Below are positions 8,999 through 16,623 of a stretch of DNA of 45,623 nucleotides, piece by piece. This DNA comes from Planctomycetaceae bacterium (GTDB lineage: Bacteria > Planctomycetota > Planctomycetia > Planctomycetales > Planctomycetaceae). The notes below the pieces were generated by a model. It did not search any database and was not told the DNA's origin. It worked only from the letters and a program-made list of their open reading frames with translations. The stretch lies in contig DLVV01000178.1 in assembly GCA_003445035.1 (NCBI GenBank), positions 9,512-55,134 on the forward strand, read 5' to 3'. The first letter of the stretch is position 1. Each line of letters starts with the position of its first letter. The translations under genes and the position numbers were made by a program.

Positions 8999-9541
8999 CT
9001 AGAACTCGAACAGCGATTGCGTTTTCACCACCGCCCCGTTTTCGGGGAAGGTGTGGAAGGCATTGACCAGCAGGCTGTCCGGCCAACTGTCGGTGGTGAT
9101 CAGCGACAGCGGTGCCGGATCGAAGCGACCGGTGGTGGGGAACGTGAAGGCAACCGCGGCCGATCGGCTGTCGCGGATCAGCTCCTGGTGCACGTTCAGG
9201 AACACCTCGGGATCGAGTTGCTCCAGCTGGTAGCTGGCGTGGTACTTGACCCCGCTGTCGAAATCGATCGACCCTTGCTGGCTGCCACGGATACGTTCTT
9301 CGAGCAGCTGGCGTGTCTGCGGCAGGGGATATTCTCGGGCCGAGGTCACCTCGGTGAGGGTCTCACCTCGAATCCTCAACGACACCACGTGGCCGGCGTC
9401 ACAGAGTTTCAGCGACACCGCGTAGTTGTCCTGCCAGATCTCGGCTTCGGCTCGCACGTTGAGCAACTCGGGATGCACCGATCGGGCGAACAGGTGAAAC
9501 ACGAGTTCGCGGGCGTCGGGACGAACCGAAGAAAGAGACAT
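8999..9541 (-). CDS. DUF2617 family protein
   Basis: This is a 180-residue soluble protein with the start at ATG 9541; a TTG two codons upstream is less likely. Segments such as ARELVFHLFARSVHPEL, GHVVSLRIRGETLTEV, EVFLNVHQELIRD and LLVNAFHTFPENGAVVKTQS match what I remember of DUF2617 proteins in Planctomycetota, a family without known function that also occurs in Actinobacteria. No signal peptide, membrane segment or catalytic motif is visible. It lies 95 bases downstream of the MGMT gene on the same strand, so co-transcription is possible. The family assignment is from memory of the pattern, not from a search. Confidence 0.65.
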   Translation of the reverse strand: MSLSSVRPDARELVFHLFARSVHPELLNVRAEAEIWQDNYAVSLKLCDAGHVVSLRIRGETLTEVTSAREYPLPQTRQLLEERIRGSQQGSIDFDSGVKYHASYQLEQLDPEVFLNVHQELIRDSRSAAVAFTFPTTGRFDPAPLSLITTDSWPDSLLVNAFHTFPENGAVVKTQSLFEF

Positions 9542-9636
9542 GTGCAACGGATCGACTGGGTGCCTTGGCTGTTGAGATCGCGTAGGGATTGTATCGCTGG
9601 GCCCGACGCGTCGCTACCGCCCCGATCGGCCTGTCT

Positions 9637-10194
9637 CTAGGAGATCGCGTTGGCTTCCAGGTCGAGCAGACGCTGTTTCAACCGAGTGCCCCGGGGTGCG
9701 GAGAAACCTCCGAGCCGTCCCGAGGCGGCTATGACGCGATGGCAGGGGATCAGGATCGGGACGGTGTTGTTGGCCATCGTGGTGCCCACGGCTCGAGCGG
9801 CACCGGGTCGCCCGATCTTCCGAGCGACCTCACCGTAGCTGGTCGTCTGGCCGTAACCGACCTGGCGGACGTGCTTCATCACCAGGAACCGGAAATTCGT
9901 CAGGGGTGGGAGGACCAGTTCGACGTCATCGAAGTCGATCGGCTGTCCCGCCGCGAAGTCCTCCAGCCGAGATCTCAGCTCCGGATCCCAATCGGATTCC
10001 CGGGCCGAATCCGGCCCGATCCGCCGTCTGACGGACGTTGCCGAGGAGTGGCCGATCTGGACGCCGTGGACCGATTGGCCGTCACCGAGCAGCCCGAACC
10101 AGCCCAGGGACGTGGGGAAGACCGACAGCAGCAGCGGGGATTGATCGCCGTTCATGAATGTCGGACGCGAGATCTTGGGGTCTTTGACCGTCAC
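9637..10194 (-). CDS. ogt: Methylated-DNA-[protein]-cysteine S-methyltransferase
   Basis: This 185-residue protein removes alkyl groups from O6 of guanine by transfer to its own cysteine. The C-terminal winged-helix domain carries the active-site motif PCHRV (in ILIPCHRVIAASG), the arginine-finger region YGEVARKIGRPGAARAVG and the following GGFSAPRGTRLKQRLL. The N-terminal ~85 residues are the divergent ribonuclease-like domain of Ogt/MGMT. The start is GTG 10194; ATG 10155 is an alternative that would free the overlap with the promoter found on the opposite strand at 10184-10212. It has the usual size for single-function Ogt proteins, and no AlkA or Ada partner is adjacent. Confidence 0.9.
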   Translation of the reverse strand: MTVKDPKISRPTFMNGDQSPLLLSVFPTSLGWFGLLGDGQSVHGVQIGHSSATSVRRRIGPDSARESDWDPELRSRLEDFAAGQPIDFDDVELVLPPLTNFRFLVMKHVRQVGYGQTTSYGEVARKIGRPGAARAVGTTMANNTVPILIPCHRVIAASGRLGGFSAPRGTRLKQRLLDLEANAIS

Positions 10195-10212
10195 TGCGAC
10201 GGGCTATACAAT
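10184..10212 (+). promoter_or_regulatory. Sigma70-like promoter for the 10300 gene
   Basis: TTGACC at 10184-10189 and TACAAT at 10207-10212 are separated by exactly 17 bases. The predicted transcript would start near 10219 and leave a leader of about 80 nt before ATG 10300. The -35 box overlaps the predicted GTG start of the divergent MGMT gene, so the two genes share this short region. Confidence 0.6.
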
Positions 10213-10299
10213 AGAGGTCTTGCGGCCTGCGAACACCTCCATCGGGGTGCCGATCGGTAACCCCGGCCGCGGTTTTCTCCTTCGAGGCTTCTCCCGGTC

Positions 10300-11043
10300 A
10301 TGAACGCCTACAGCTCGCTGGCGGACGACTACTACAGCAACATGAACCTGAGCACCGAGATGGCTCTCCCGAACAACCGGGAGACGGTGCTCGGGTTCCT
10401 GGAGCGGGTACAGAAGTCGTATCCGACGATGCGCAACTTTTACACTCGCGACAACGGAGATTTCGTGCTCGAGGAGGACAAGGACCAGGGTCAGCAACGG
10501 TGGTTGTCGATCGAGCCCCGGCGGATCAACAGCGGGCACGTCAATCCCGACGATCTCGACGCGTCACTCGAACAGCACCTGCTGGTGCTCCAGCAGGTGC
10601 CGTACATGCTGTCGGTCAGCCCGCTGGACTGCGAAGCACTCGATTACATGATGGGTTTTGACTTTGCCTACAGTGGGAATCACGACGCATTGGTGGCCGA
10701 AGCGCTGGGGACGATGAATGCGTTGGAAGGACTGATGGAGATGTCTGGCTCGGAGGTGCTCAACTACGAGCCGGCCATCACGTTGAGTCTCGATGAGACC
10801 TGCCGCCGCCAGGCGCGGTTGATGATCGAAACCCGGACAAATGCCTACCAGGTCCGAAAGGGCGATTTTCCCGAGGAGTTGATCAGCGTGTATTTCACCG
10901 TTCGACAGTACGGGAGCCTCGAGGCCGATGCCTCGTTTGAAGACACGCTCGTGGCGTTGCGAACCCAGTGCGAAGAGTTGCTCGATGCGTTCGTGACCGA
11001 GCAGATTCTGCGTCCGTTGGCTCAGACGATTGCGACAAAGTGA
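10300..11043 (+). CDS. Conserved planctomycetal protein of unknown function
   Basis: This 247-residue protein is acidic, has no signal peptide or membrane segment, and contains no motif I can tie to a reaction. It opens with YSSLADDYYSNMNLSTEMALP and contains FYTRDNGDFVLEEDKDQG and LSVSPLDCEALDYMMGFDF, a pattern I associate with conserved unknown proteins in Planctomycetota. It is driven by a good sigma70-like promoter and lies 53 bases before an aminotransferase gene on the same strand, so the two may form a transcription unit. I do not assign a function. Confidence 0.8.
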   Translation: MNAYSSLADDYYSNMNLSTEMALPNNRETVLGFLERVQKSYPTMRNFYTRDNGDFVLEEDKDQGQQRWLSIEPRRINSGHVNPDDLDASLEQHLLVLQQVPYMLSVSPLDCEALDYMMGFDFAYSGNHDALVAEALGTMNALEGLMEMSGSEVLNYEPAITLSLDETCRRQARLMIETRTNAYQVRKGDFPEELISVYFTVRQYGSLEADASFEDTLVALRTQCEELLDAFVTEQILRPLAQTIATK

Positions 11044-11096
11044 CCCCGTGGGGTGGTCCCCGGGGACAAGTGGATCCATTGGAGGGAGACGTCGAC

Positions 11097-12365
11097 GTGG
11101 CCGTTGCTCTCAGTCAGTTTGCCCAAACCCTGTCCGTTGAAACCGCGTTCACCGTGTTGGCGGTGGCCAAGCAGCTGAAGGCTGCGGGGAAGGATGTCGT
11201 CGAACTCGAGATCGGCGACAGCCCGTTCGACAGCACCGCCTCGGCCAAGTCGGCCGGCGTGGTCGCGATCGAGGATAACCAGTCTCACTACTGCCCCTCG
11301 CCGGGGATCCCCGAGTTCCGAGAGGCGGCCGCGAAGTTCGTCTCCGACGAGTTCAACATTCCCGCGGCTGCCGGAAACGTCGTGGCCGGACCCGGAGCGA
11401 AGGTCTTCGAACAGTTCTTCTGCGAGGCCTTCCTGAACCCCGGTGACGGCGTGCTGGTCTTCAGCCCGTTCTTTCCGACCTACATCCCCAACATCGAACG
11501 CCGCGGTGCCCGCGCGGTGTTGACCCCGTTGCGACAGTCCAACGGTTTCCGGCCCGAGGTGTCTGCGATTGAACGGTTCCTGGCCGACGATCCTCAGCCC
11601 AAGGCCATTTTCCTCAACTCGCCCCAGAACCCCACCGGGGGGGTGACGACCGAGGAGGACCTGGTGGCGATCGCCGACCTGGTGCGCGGCAAGGAGATAG
11701 CGGTCTTCTCCGACGAACCCTATTGCCACATGGTCTGGGAGGGACGGCACCACTCGTTGCTGGAACAACCCGGCATGATGGACCAGTGCGTCGCGGCCTA
11801 CACCTTCAGCAAGTCGTACAGCATGAGCGGCTGGCGGCTGGGTTTTGCGGTCACCTCCGAACGCATTGCCGACTCGATCGGCAAGATGATCAACACCTCG
11901 CTTTCGTGCACCCCGCCGCTGGTCCAGTTGGCCGGTGCCGCGGCGCTGGGCAACGATCACCAGGAACGGGACCGGGTGATGGGCGAGTTCCGTGACAAGG
12001 TCGTGTTGCTGACCGACGGCCTCAATGCCATCGACGGCATCCATTCGCTCGACCCCACCGCGACCTTCTACGTCTTTCCCAACGTGATGCCCGTCTGCAA
12101 CCGGCTGGGGATCCGGAGTCACGGGTTGGCGATGTACCTGTTGGAGGGAGCCGACGACGACTTCGGTATCGCCTGCCTGGGAGGCGAGTGCTTCGGCGAG
12201 GCCGGGGCGGGGTTCCTGAGATTCAGTTGCGCCGAGCCCAACGAGCGGTTGCAGCAGGCGCTGGACTTTCTGCCCGAAGCGTTTTCGAGAACCGATCGGA
12301 TCGCGGCCTATCTCGAGAGCCATCCCGAGTTCCGACTCGAGACGCCTTACCAGGCCGAGGAGTAG
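11097..12365 (+). CDS. Class I/II PLP-dependent aminotransferase
   Basis: This 422-residue protein starts at GTG 11097, chosen because a strong GGAGGGAG lies at 11081-11088; a longer frame from 10968 would overlap the previous gene. Fold type I aspartate-aminotransferase features are clear: ELEIGDSPFDSTA at the N-terminus, GPGAKVFEQFF, FLNSPQNPTGGVTTEEDL, SDEPYCHMVWEG, the Schiff-base lysine in YTFSKSYSMSGWRLGF, and the C-terminal FLRFSCAEPNERL containing the carboxylate-binding Arg. It should transfer an amino group between an amino acid and a 2-oxoacid in the cytoplasm. The specific substrate is not readable. It may be co-transcribed with the upstream unknown gene and the VanZ-like gene 35 bases downstream. 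Confidence 0.9.
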   Translation: MAVALSQFAQTLSVETAFTVLAVAKQLKAAGKDVVELEIGDSPFDSTASAKSAGVVAIEDNQSHYCPSPGIPEFREAAAKFVSDEFNIPAAAGNVVAGPGAKVFEQFFCEAFLNPGDGVLVFSPFFPTYIPNIERRGARAVLTPLRQSNGFRPEVSAIERFLADDPQPKAIFLNSPQNPTGGVTTEEDLVAIADLVRGKEIAVFSDEPYCHMVWEGRHHSLLEQPGMMDQCVAAYTFSKSYSMSGWRLGFAVTSERIADSIGKMINTSLSCTPPLVQLAGAAALGNDHQERDRVMGEFRDKVVLLTDGLNAIDGIHSLDPTATFYVFPNVMPVCNRLGIRSHGLAMYLLEGADDDFGIACLGGECFGEAGAGFLRFSCAEPNERLQQALDFLPEAFSRTDRIAAYLESHPEFRLETPYQAEE

Positions 12366-12400
12366 TCTGACGGGGCCCGCGTCGGCGGGGAGGGCGGGTG

Positions 12401-12850
12401 ATGATGTCGCAAAGTTCTCGCCCGAGTTGCTCACCGTGGCCGGTGGTGTCGGTTCGACTGGTCCTGGTCGGTTACTGGGTGTCGATGTGTGTGGCGACCC
12501 ACGTTCCCAATCCGCCGGCGGTCGTCCCGGCCCAGGTCAGTGACACCTGGTTGCACCTGGTGGCTTATCTTGGCCTGGCAGTGCTGCTGGTCCAGGGTGT
12601 TGCCGTTGGGCGGCCGGTGTTTCGTCACGACGCGGTCCGGCTGTGGGGGGTGGCCGTTGTCTACGGAGCCCTCGACGAATTGACCCAGATGGTCCCGGTG
12701 CTGCACCGTACGGCCGAGTGGAAGGACTGGGCGGCCGACGTGGCCGGCGCGGCGGTGGGGGTGCTGGTGGGGATGCTGGTGAGCCGGGCCTGGCCGGCCC
12801 AGGGGGGTGTAAGGACGGGGAACGGCAACCAGCACCTCGGGGGATCCTGA
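12401..12850 (+). CDS. VanZ-like membrane protein
   Basis: This is a small membrane protein of about 149 residues with four hydrophobic segments. The VanZ-like pattern is present: DTWLHLVAYLGLAVLL in the second segment and DELTQMVPVLHRTAEWKDW followed by AADVAGAAVGVLVGML near the C-terminus. The name-giving VanZ confers low teicoplanin resistance, but most family members, including those in Planctomycetota, have no established role. GTG 12398, ATG 12401 and ATG 12404 are all possible starts. ATG 12401 gives the best distance from AGGGCGG. The C-terminal tail after residue ~130 is polar. Confidence 0.75.
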   Translation: MMSQSSRPSCSPWPVVSVRLVLVGYWVSMCVATHVPNPPAVVPAQVSDTWLHLVAYLGLAVLLVQGVAVGRPVFRHDAVRLWGVAVVYGALDELTQMVPVLHRTAEWKDWAADVAGAAVGVLVGMLVSRAWPAQGGVRTGNGNQHLGGS

Positions 12851-12954
12851 ACGGTGACACCCAGACCCGTGCATTGCCGGTGCCGCGAGTGCAGCAATCG
12901 AGTTCCGGATCCCGGGCCGGTAAAGTGGGACTCAGCCGAACCGGTCCTCCGAGA

Positions 12955-13431
12955 ATGGTGTTCATGATTTCCCAGCAAGACGAAAATCACCTGAAACTTC
13001 TGGAGATCTTCCACTACGTTGCGGCGGGGGTCACGGTGCTGGTCGGGTGCATTCCCTTCATTCACCTGGCGATCGGGATCGCGTTGCAGTTGGTTCCGAT
13101 TGAGGATCACCCGGCCACGGAGATACCGCGGTTTGTCGGCTGGATCCTGATCGTGTTCGCCGCGATCGTGATCCTGATGTTCTGGACCCTGGCGTTCGTG
13201 ATCTTGTTGTCCGGACGAAGTCTCCGTCTTCGCCAGCGGTACACGTTCTGCCTGATCGTGGGTGGAATCAGTTGCCTGCTCATACCTTACGGGACGGTTC
13301 TCGGTGTGTTCACGATCATGACCCTCATGCGGCCATCGGTGAAACAGATCTTCGGTGTTGATGAACCTGCCGCGGCTGAAGCGGATGATGTCTCCAGGGC
13401 GGATGACCCCAAGGCGCCGGCGGTCGAGTAG
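12955..13431 (+). CDS. Small integral membrane protein of unknown function
   Basis: About 158 residues from ATG 12955 (or ATG 12964, three codons later; neither has a clear ribosome binding site). Three hydrophobic segments are visible: AAGVTVLVGCIPFIHLAIGI, FVGWILIVFAAIVILMFWTL (continuing into AFVILL), and TFCLIVGGISCLLIPYGTVL. The end of the last is followed by FTIMTLMRPSVKQIFG, a pattern shared by many small bacterial membrane proteins whose function is unknown. The C-terminal tail is acidic (AAAEADDVSRADD). A hairpin follows 30 bases after the stop. Confidence 0.7.
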   Translation: MVFMISQQDENHLKLLEIFHYVAAGVTVLVGCIPFIHLAIGIALQLVPIEDHPATEIPRFVGWILIVFAAIVILMFWTLAFVILLSGRSLRLRQRYTFCLIVGGISCLLIPYGTVLGVFTIMTLMRPSVKQIFGVDEPAAAEADDVSRADDPKAPAVE

Positions 13432-13460
13432 ACGGAGGGACGGCGATCGTCTTTGTCGAT

Positions 13461-13480
13461 GGGTGTCCACCGGGACACTC
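13461..13480 (+). terminator. Hairpin after the small membrane protein gene
   Basis: GGGTGTCC (13461-13468) pairs with GGACACTC (13473-13480) across the tetraloop ACCG, with one wobble pair. It lies 30 bases after the stop at 13431 and before the rpsR promoter. There is no U-tract, so it could be a Rho-linked or processed 3' end. Confidence 0.4.
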
Positions 13481-13509
13481 ACCGGCTGGTGCAAGCGGAC
13501 CGGTGATGG

Positions 13510-13538
13510 TTGAAAGCCCGGGTGGCGGTCTTCATAAT
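13510..13538 (+). promoter_or_regulatory. Sigma70-like promoter for rpsR
   Basis: TTGAAA at 13510-13515 and CATAAT at 13533-13538 are separated by 17 bases. Transcription would start near 13545 and leave a leader of about 113 nt before the rpsR ATG at 13658, long enough for leader regulation. Confidence 0.6.
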
Positions 13539-13600
13539 GGCCGATTCCCTCAGTCCGCGACTCGTATCGGGGCCGTTCGGCCTCGACCCGACGATTCGCG

Positions 13601-13623
13601 TCGATCCCGGAACCCGGGGTCGA
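13601..13623 (+). promoter_or_regulatory. Stable hairpin in the rpsR leader
   Basis: TCGATCCCGG (13601-13610) pairs with CCGGGGTCGA (13614-13623) with one wobble pair and a 3-nt AAC loop. It ends 34 bases before the rpsR start, just upstream of the AAGGA ribosome binding site. Ribosomal protein genes are often autoregulated through leader structures. I do not recognise the known S6:S18 binding motif, so regulation is only a suggestion. Confidence 0.4.
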
Positions 13624-13657
13624 TCCACGGCTGGCACGTAGTAAGGAATTGATACAG

Positions 13658-13945
13658 ATGGCTCGAACCAGGTCCCGCGCCGAGATCCGCAAGGCGCGCA
13701 AGCGGAAGGCCCGGCAGCAACGCAAGCTCAAGTGCCGTTTCTGCCCCGACGGTTGTGACAACTCACCCCGCCCGATCTACGTTGACTTCAAGGACGTGAA
13801 GATGTTGCGTTCGATGGTCAATCGCAACGGTCACATGCTCTCGCGGCGTCGTACCGGTTGCTGTGCGAAGTACCAGCGAGCGGTTCGTCGAGCGGTTCTG
13901 CGAGCCCGTTTCATGGGATTGTTGCCCTACGTGCCGCAGGACTGA
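13658..13945 (+). CDS. rpsR: Small ribosomal subunit protein bS18
   Basis: This 95-residue basic protein of the 30S platform partners with bS6 and contacts 16S rRNA. bS18 features are clear: [60 protein letters not shown] and the C-terminal LLPYV. ATG 13658 is preferred over the ATA/ATT-type codon three positions upstream because AAGGA lies at 13643-13647. Unlike the common rpsF-ssb-rpsR-rplI order, no S6, SSB or L9 gene is adjacent, so it has its own promoter and a ~113-nt leader. It carries CxxC-x3-C plus a further CC pair, consistent with a zinc-binding form; metal binding itself is not shown. Confidence 0.93.
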   Translation: MARTRSRAEIRKARKRKARQQRKLKCRFCPDGCDNSPRPIYVDFKDVKMLRSMVNRNGHMLSRRRTGCCAKYQRAVRRAVLRARFMGLLPYVPQD

Positions 13946-14366
13946 TCCGGCTGGCATTGGGGCCAGCCAACTCGATCAGGATACGGGTCGAGGTGGCGGC
14001 TCGCGGCGGATTCCGACAGGGAGTCTTCGTGTCGGCACGAAGGGGCGACGGGGGGCGTAGCGGCGTGAGACGCCCCCGGGGATACATCCATCGGGGTGCG
14101 GGCGTCGATTCGGAGCGACGAGGAACGGGATGGGTTCGGACTCGGGTGGCCAGGGGAAATTGTGTCGCAGCGTCCTCAGCCAGTCGGTCAATCGCATCTG
14201 GTCGGGCTCCCTTTCCTCGGGCGTGGCTGCTTGACCTCAGCGGCGACGACAGCATACCGTCGTCTGCTCGACCGCGTCAAAAACCGATCGGGCTGACCGA
14301 GAGGTTTTCTGTCCGCCCTCCACTCACGTCTCCCCTGCAGCAGTCCTTTGACTCGAGACCGACCCG
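13946..14366. other. Intergenic region with a GC-rich hairpin
   Basis: These 421 bases between rpsR and the SDR gene hold no convincing gene on either strand; the open frames have Arg/Pro-rich compositions typical of antisense GC-rich DNA. The main element is the hairpin at 14051-14077. A TTGACC at 14231-14236 lacks a good -10 partner. Confidence 0.45.
14051..14077 (+). terminator. GC-rich hairpin downstream of rpsR
   Basis: GGGGGCGT (14051-14058) pairs perfectly with ACGCCCCC (14070-14077) around an 11-nt loop, about 106 bases after the rpsR stop. It lacks a U-run. It is a candidate 3'-end hairpin. Confidence 0.35.
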
Positions 14367-15176
14367 ATGACCGAATTGCCTGCCACCGATCCCCTGTTCT
14401 CGGTCTCCGACCGTGTCACCATCGTGTCGGGAGGCAGCCGGGGAATCGGCAAGGAGATGGCTGCCGGATTTGCGCGACGCGGGGCACCGGTGGTTGTCAC
14501 CGGGCGAAACGCCGAGACGCTCGAGGCGACCGTGGCCGAGATCAGCGATGAGACCGGCACCCCGGTGCGGGGAATCGTCTGTGACGTGGCGGTGCCGGGC
14601 GAGATCACCAATCTGGTCGAGCAGGTGATTGGCGAATTCGGGCGGATTGACGTGTTGCTGAACGTGGCCGGGGTCAACCGTCGCAAGCGTGTCGAGACGG
14701 TGACCGAAGAGGACTACGACTTCATCCTCGACATCAATCTCAAGGGTGCGTTCCTGGCCGCACAGGCCGTTGGCAAACAGATGATCGCCCAGGAATCGGG
14801 AACGATCATCAACGTCGATTCGTTGAACACCTACGCACCGTTGAAGGGCGTGGCCCCCTACGCCATGAGCAAGGCCGGGCTGGTGATGATGACCCGCTCA
14901 CTGGCGACCGAGTGGGGGGAACACGGCGTGCGGGTCAACACGATTGCTCCGGGGTTCATCCTGACCGATCTGACCCGCAAGCTGTGGTCGGATCCGACGA
15001 TGCAGGAGTGGGGCCTGGGAAACACCCCGCTGGGGCGGTTGGGCGAAGTCGAGGACCTGGTGGGGGCAGCGGTGTTCCTGGCAGCCGATGCCTCGGCATT
15101 CATGACCGGGCAGGTGGTCCGTGTCGACGGTGGGTTCACCGCCGGGCTGATGTGGCCAATTCCGTTTGACGACTAG
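14367..15176 (+). CDS. SDR family NAD(P)-dependent oxidoreductase
   Basis: This 269-residue classical short-chain dehydrogenase has a cofactor loop of SGGSRGIGKEMA (normal pattern TGxxxGxG), the NVAG structural motif in LLNVAGVNRRKR, a catalytic Ser in INVDSLNTYAP, and the YAMSK Tyr-Lys pair. Near the C-terminus are VNTIAPGFILTDL and AAVFLAADASAFMTGQVVRV with DGGFTAG. The closest patterns are gluconate 5-dehydrogenase and FabG-like sugar or acyl dehydrogenases; the VNRRKR loop after NVAG suggests the gluconate 5-dehydrogenase-like group, but substrate is inferred. The second Gly of TGxxxGxG is kept and Thr is replaced by Ser. It converges with the anti-sigma-like gene, with 5 bases between the stops. 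Confidence 0.9.
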   Translation: MTELPATDPLFSVSDRVTIVSGGSRGIGKEMAAGFARRGAPVVVTGRNAETLEATVAEISDETGTPVRGIVCDVAVPGEITNLVEQVIGEFGRIDVLLNVAGVNRRKRVETVTEEDYDFILDINLKGAFLAAQAVGKQMIAQESGTIINVDSLNTYAPLKGVAPYAMSKAGLVMMTRSLATEWGEHGVRVNTIAPGFILTDLTRKLWSDPTMQEWGLGNTPLGRLGEVEDLVGAAVFLAADASAFMTGQVVRVDGGFTAGLMWPIPFDD

Positions 15177-15181
15177 TGGCT

Positions 15182-16417
15182 CTACGCGGCCCCGTCGGGA
15201 TCGGGTCCTGGAGGCGTTGCCGGTTGCGGTGGTGTCACCAGCACGAAGACGACCTGCATCCGCCGGTCGGCCGGTTTTCGTCTCTTGGCTTCCGAACGCT
15301 TGATGTCGACAGTTGTCCGGTTGACTTTCTGCATCAACCGGGCCGGCAGATCCAATCGCACCTGGGCCGATGCCAACGCTGAAGTGTCCCGAGTTGCGGA
15401 CCTGGTCCCCAATTCCCGTTTTCCGCCGGTCGGCTTCGACCGTCGATTGGTCGCGATCCGGGGCGACCGTGCGATGTCACTGCCGTAGGCGTTGAGTCGA
15501 CTCAACGCGCGGCGCCCGCCCGGGGCCGTCTCCAATGCTGCCACACGGAGCACGCCCGCCAGTTTCACCTCGGCCTGCACCTCGCGGCGCAATTGGGACA
15601 TCGCGTCGGAGACCTGCTTGGGGGACGCCTGGACCACGACGCTGACCAGTTGATCTGTCGAGGGCTGCGGTCCCTTGGGCAGTTCCGTCCTGGCTCGATC
15701 TTCGGTCACCGCTGCGATCGCGTCGGCTCGAGCGATGTGGTGTTTCTGCAGTAGCAGGCGAAGCGAATCGAGACCCTGCTCGATGTCGACGACGGTCAAT
15801 CGGACGACGACCGCCTCGCCGTCGGAGAAATCGACCGCCGAGAGAATCTGACCGACCTGGGCTTTGTCGAGTGACTTGGGGAGGACCAGTCCACCCCCGG
15901 CGGCCTCGGCACTGCCGAATCCGCCACCCGCCACCATTTGGTTGGTGGAATCGGGCTGAACGTCGGACATCTCATTCGCTTCGGCAAGCGGCTGATCCCG
16001 TTCCGGCGCGGGAGCGTTGTGGCTGGCGACCATCATCGGAGGGGACTCCGGGTCGCCAGGAACCACGGCGAGGATCACCAGAACCGCCGCCGCGACGGCG
16101 GCTGCGATCAGCGGGAGACGGCGAGAACGTGTGCCGGAGGCCTCGTCCTTCGAGGCTCCTGCCGAGACAACCGGATCTTTGGGGATCGGTTCCACGGGGA
16201 AGTTCGAGAGGTAGTTGGAGAGCGAACGAAGGTCCTGGAGTGCTCGACGGGACTCCTCGGAGACCTCAAGATGAGCTTCCACCGCCGCGGTCTCATCGAC
16301 CGACAACTCGCCATCGAGATACGACGAAAGCAATTCATCCGGGCCGGCTTGTGGCCGGGGCTGGTTGACCTGTTCGGAGTCCCCGTCGGACTGATGATTC
16401 GGTGTGTGATTGTTCAT
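15182..16417 (-). CDS. Membrane-anchored anti-sigma-factor-like protein lacking zinc cysteines
   Basis: 411 residues with the start at ATG 16417. Residues ~25-75 have the helical anti-sigma pattern LLSSYLDGELSVDETAAVEA followed by HLEVSEES. This aligns with the HxxxCxxC zinc motif of ZAS anti-sigma factors with both Cys replaced by Ser. A transmembrane helix (LPLIAAAVAAAVLVILAVV) follows near residue 110. The large extracytoplasmic part contains VVRLTVVDIEQGLDSLRLLL and two LSVVVQASPKQ-like segments of unknown role. It would tether a sigma factor to the membrane and release it on a signal, but no ECF sigma gene is adjacent. An ECF-type promoter lies just upstream. A start at ATG 16462 is possible but would place that promoter inside the gene. 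Confidence 0.65.
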   Translation of the reverse strand: MNNHTPNHQSDGDSEQVNQPRPQAGPDELLSSYLDGELSVDETAAVEAHLEVSEESRRALQDLRSLSNYLSNFPVEPIPKDPVVSAGASKDEASGTRSRRLPLIAAAVAAAVLVILAVVPGDPESPPMMVASHNAPAPERDQPLAEANEMSDVQPDSTNQMVAGGGFGSAEAAGGGLVLPKSLDKAQVGQILSAVDFSDGEAVVVRLTVVDIEQGLDSLRLLLQKHHIARADAIAAVTEDRARTELPKGPQPSTDQLVSVVVQASPKQVSDAMSQLRREVQAEVKLAGVLRVAALETAPGGRRALSRLNAYGSDIARSPRIATNRRSKPTGGKRELGTRSATRDTSALASAQVRLDLPARLMQKVNRTTVDIKRSEAKRRKPADRRMQVVFVLVTPPQPATPPGPDPDGAA

Positions 16418-16454
16418 TGGTATTGGCCCGCGCGAAATGATCCTTGCCTGTTTG

Positions 16455-16480
16455 GACGACATGGCTTGGGTTGAGGTTCC
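16455..16480 (-). promoter_or_regulatory. ECF-sigma-type promoter before the anti-sigma-like gene
   Basis: Read on the minus strand, GGAACC (16480-16475) is followed after 16 bases by CGTC (16458-16455), the general -35/-10 layout of ECF-sigma promoters. Transcription would start near 16448, about 31 nt before ATG 16417. This fits autoregulation by an ECF sigma factor located elsewhere. Confidence 0.45.
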
Positions 16481-16515
16481 CTCTTTTTTCAAGAAAGTCC
16501 CATTCAGCGGTTATC

Positions 16516-16536
16516 ATCACGCTTGATCGACGTGAT
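16516..16536. promoter_or_regulatory. Candidate operator palindrome in divergent promoter region
   Basis: ATCACG (16516-16521) and CGTGAT (16531-16536) form 6-bp inverted arms 9 bases apart, between the anti-sigma-like gene and the TPR-VCBS gene. The size and spacing fit a dimeric repressor site. No regulator is identified, and such short repeats occur by chance. Confidence 0.25.
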
Positions 16537-16623
16537 TTGACCACTGTCTTCTCTCAGAACGAGAGAAAACGTGTTCCGGACACATGCCGTCAACGCCTGG
16601 ATCGGCAGGCAGAAGAAAACGTG

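Noticed and set aside
12851..12954. Possible tRNA in the GC-rich gap
   Set aside because: No acceptor pairing or T-loop GTTCRA pattern in suitable spacing could be found.
14051..14077. Intrinsic terminator of rpsR
   Set aside because: The hairpin is strong but lacks a U-run and is 106 bases past the stop, so it is listed only as a candidate 3'-end hairpin.
16537..16542. TTGACC as a -35 box for the TPR-VCBS gene
   Set aside because: No -10-like sequence lies 16-19 bases downstream; the bases there are GAGAGA.
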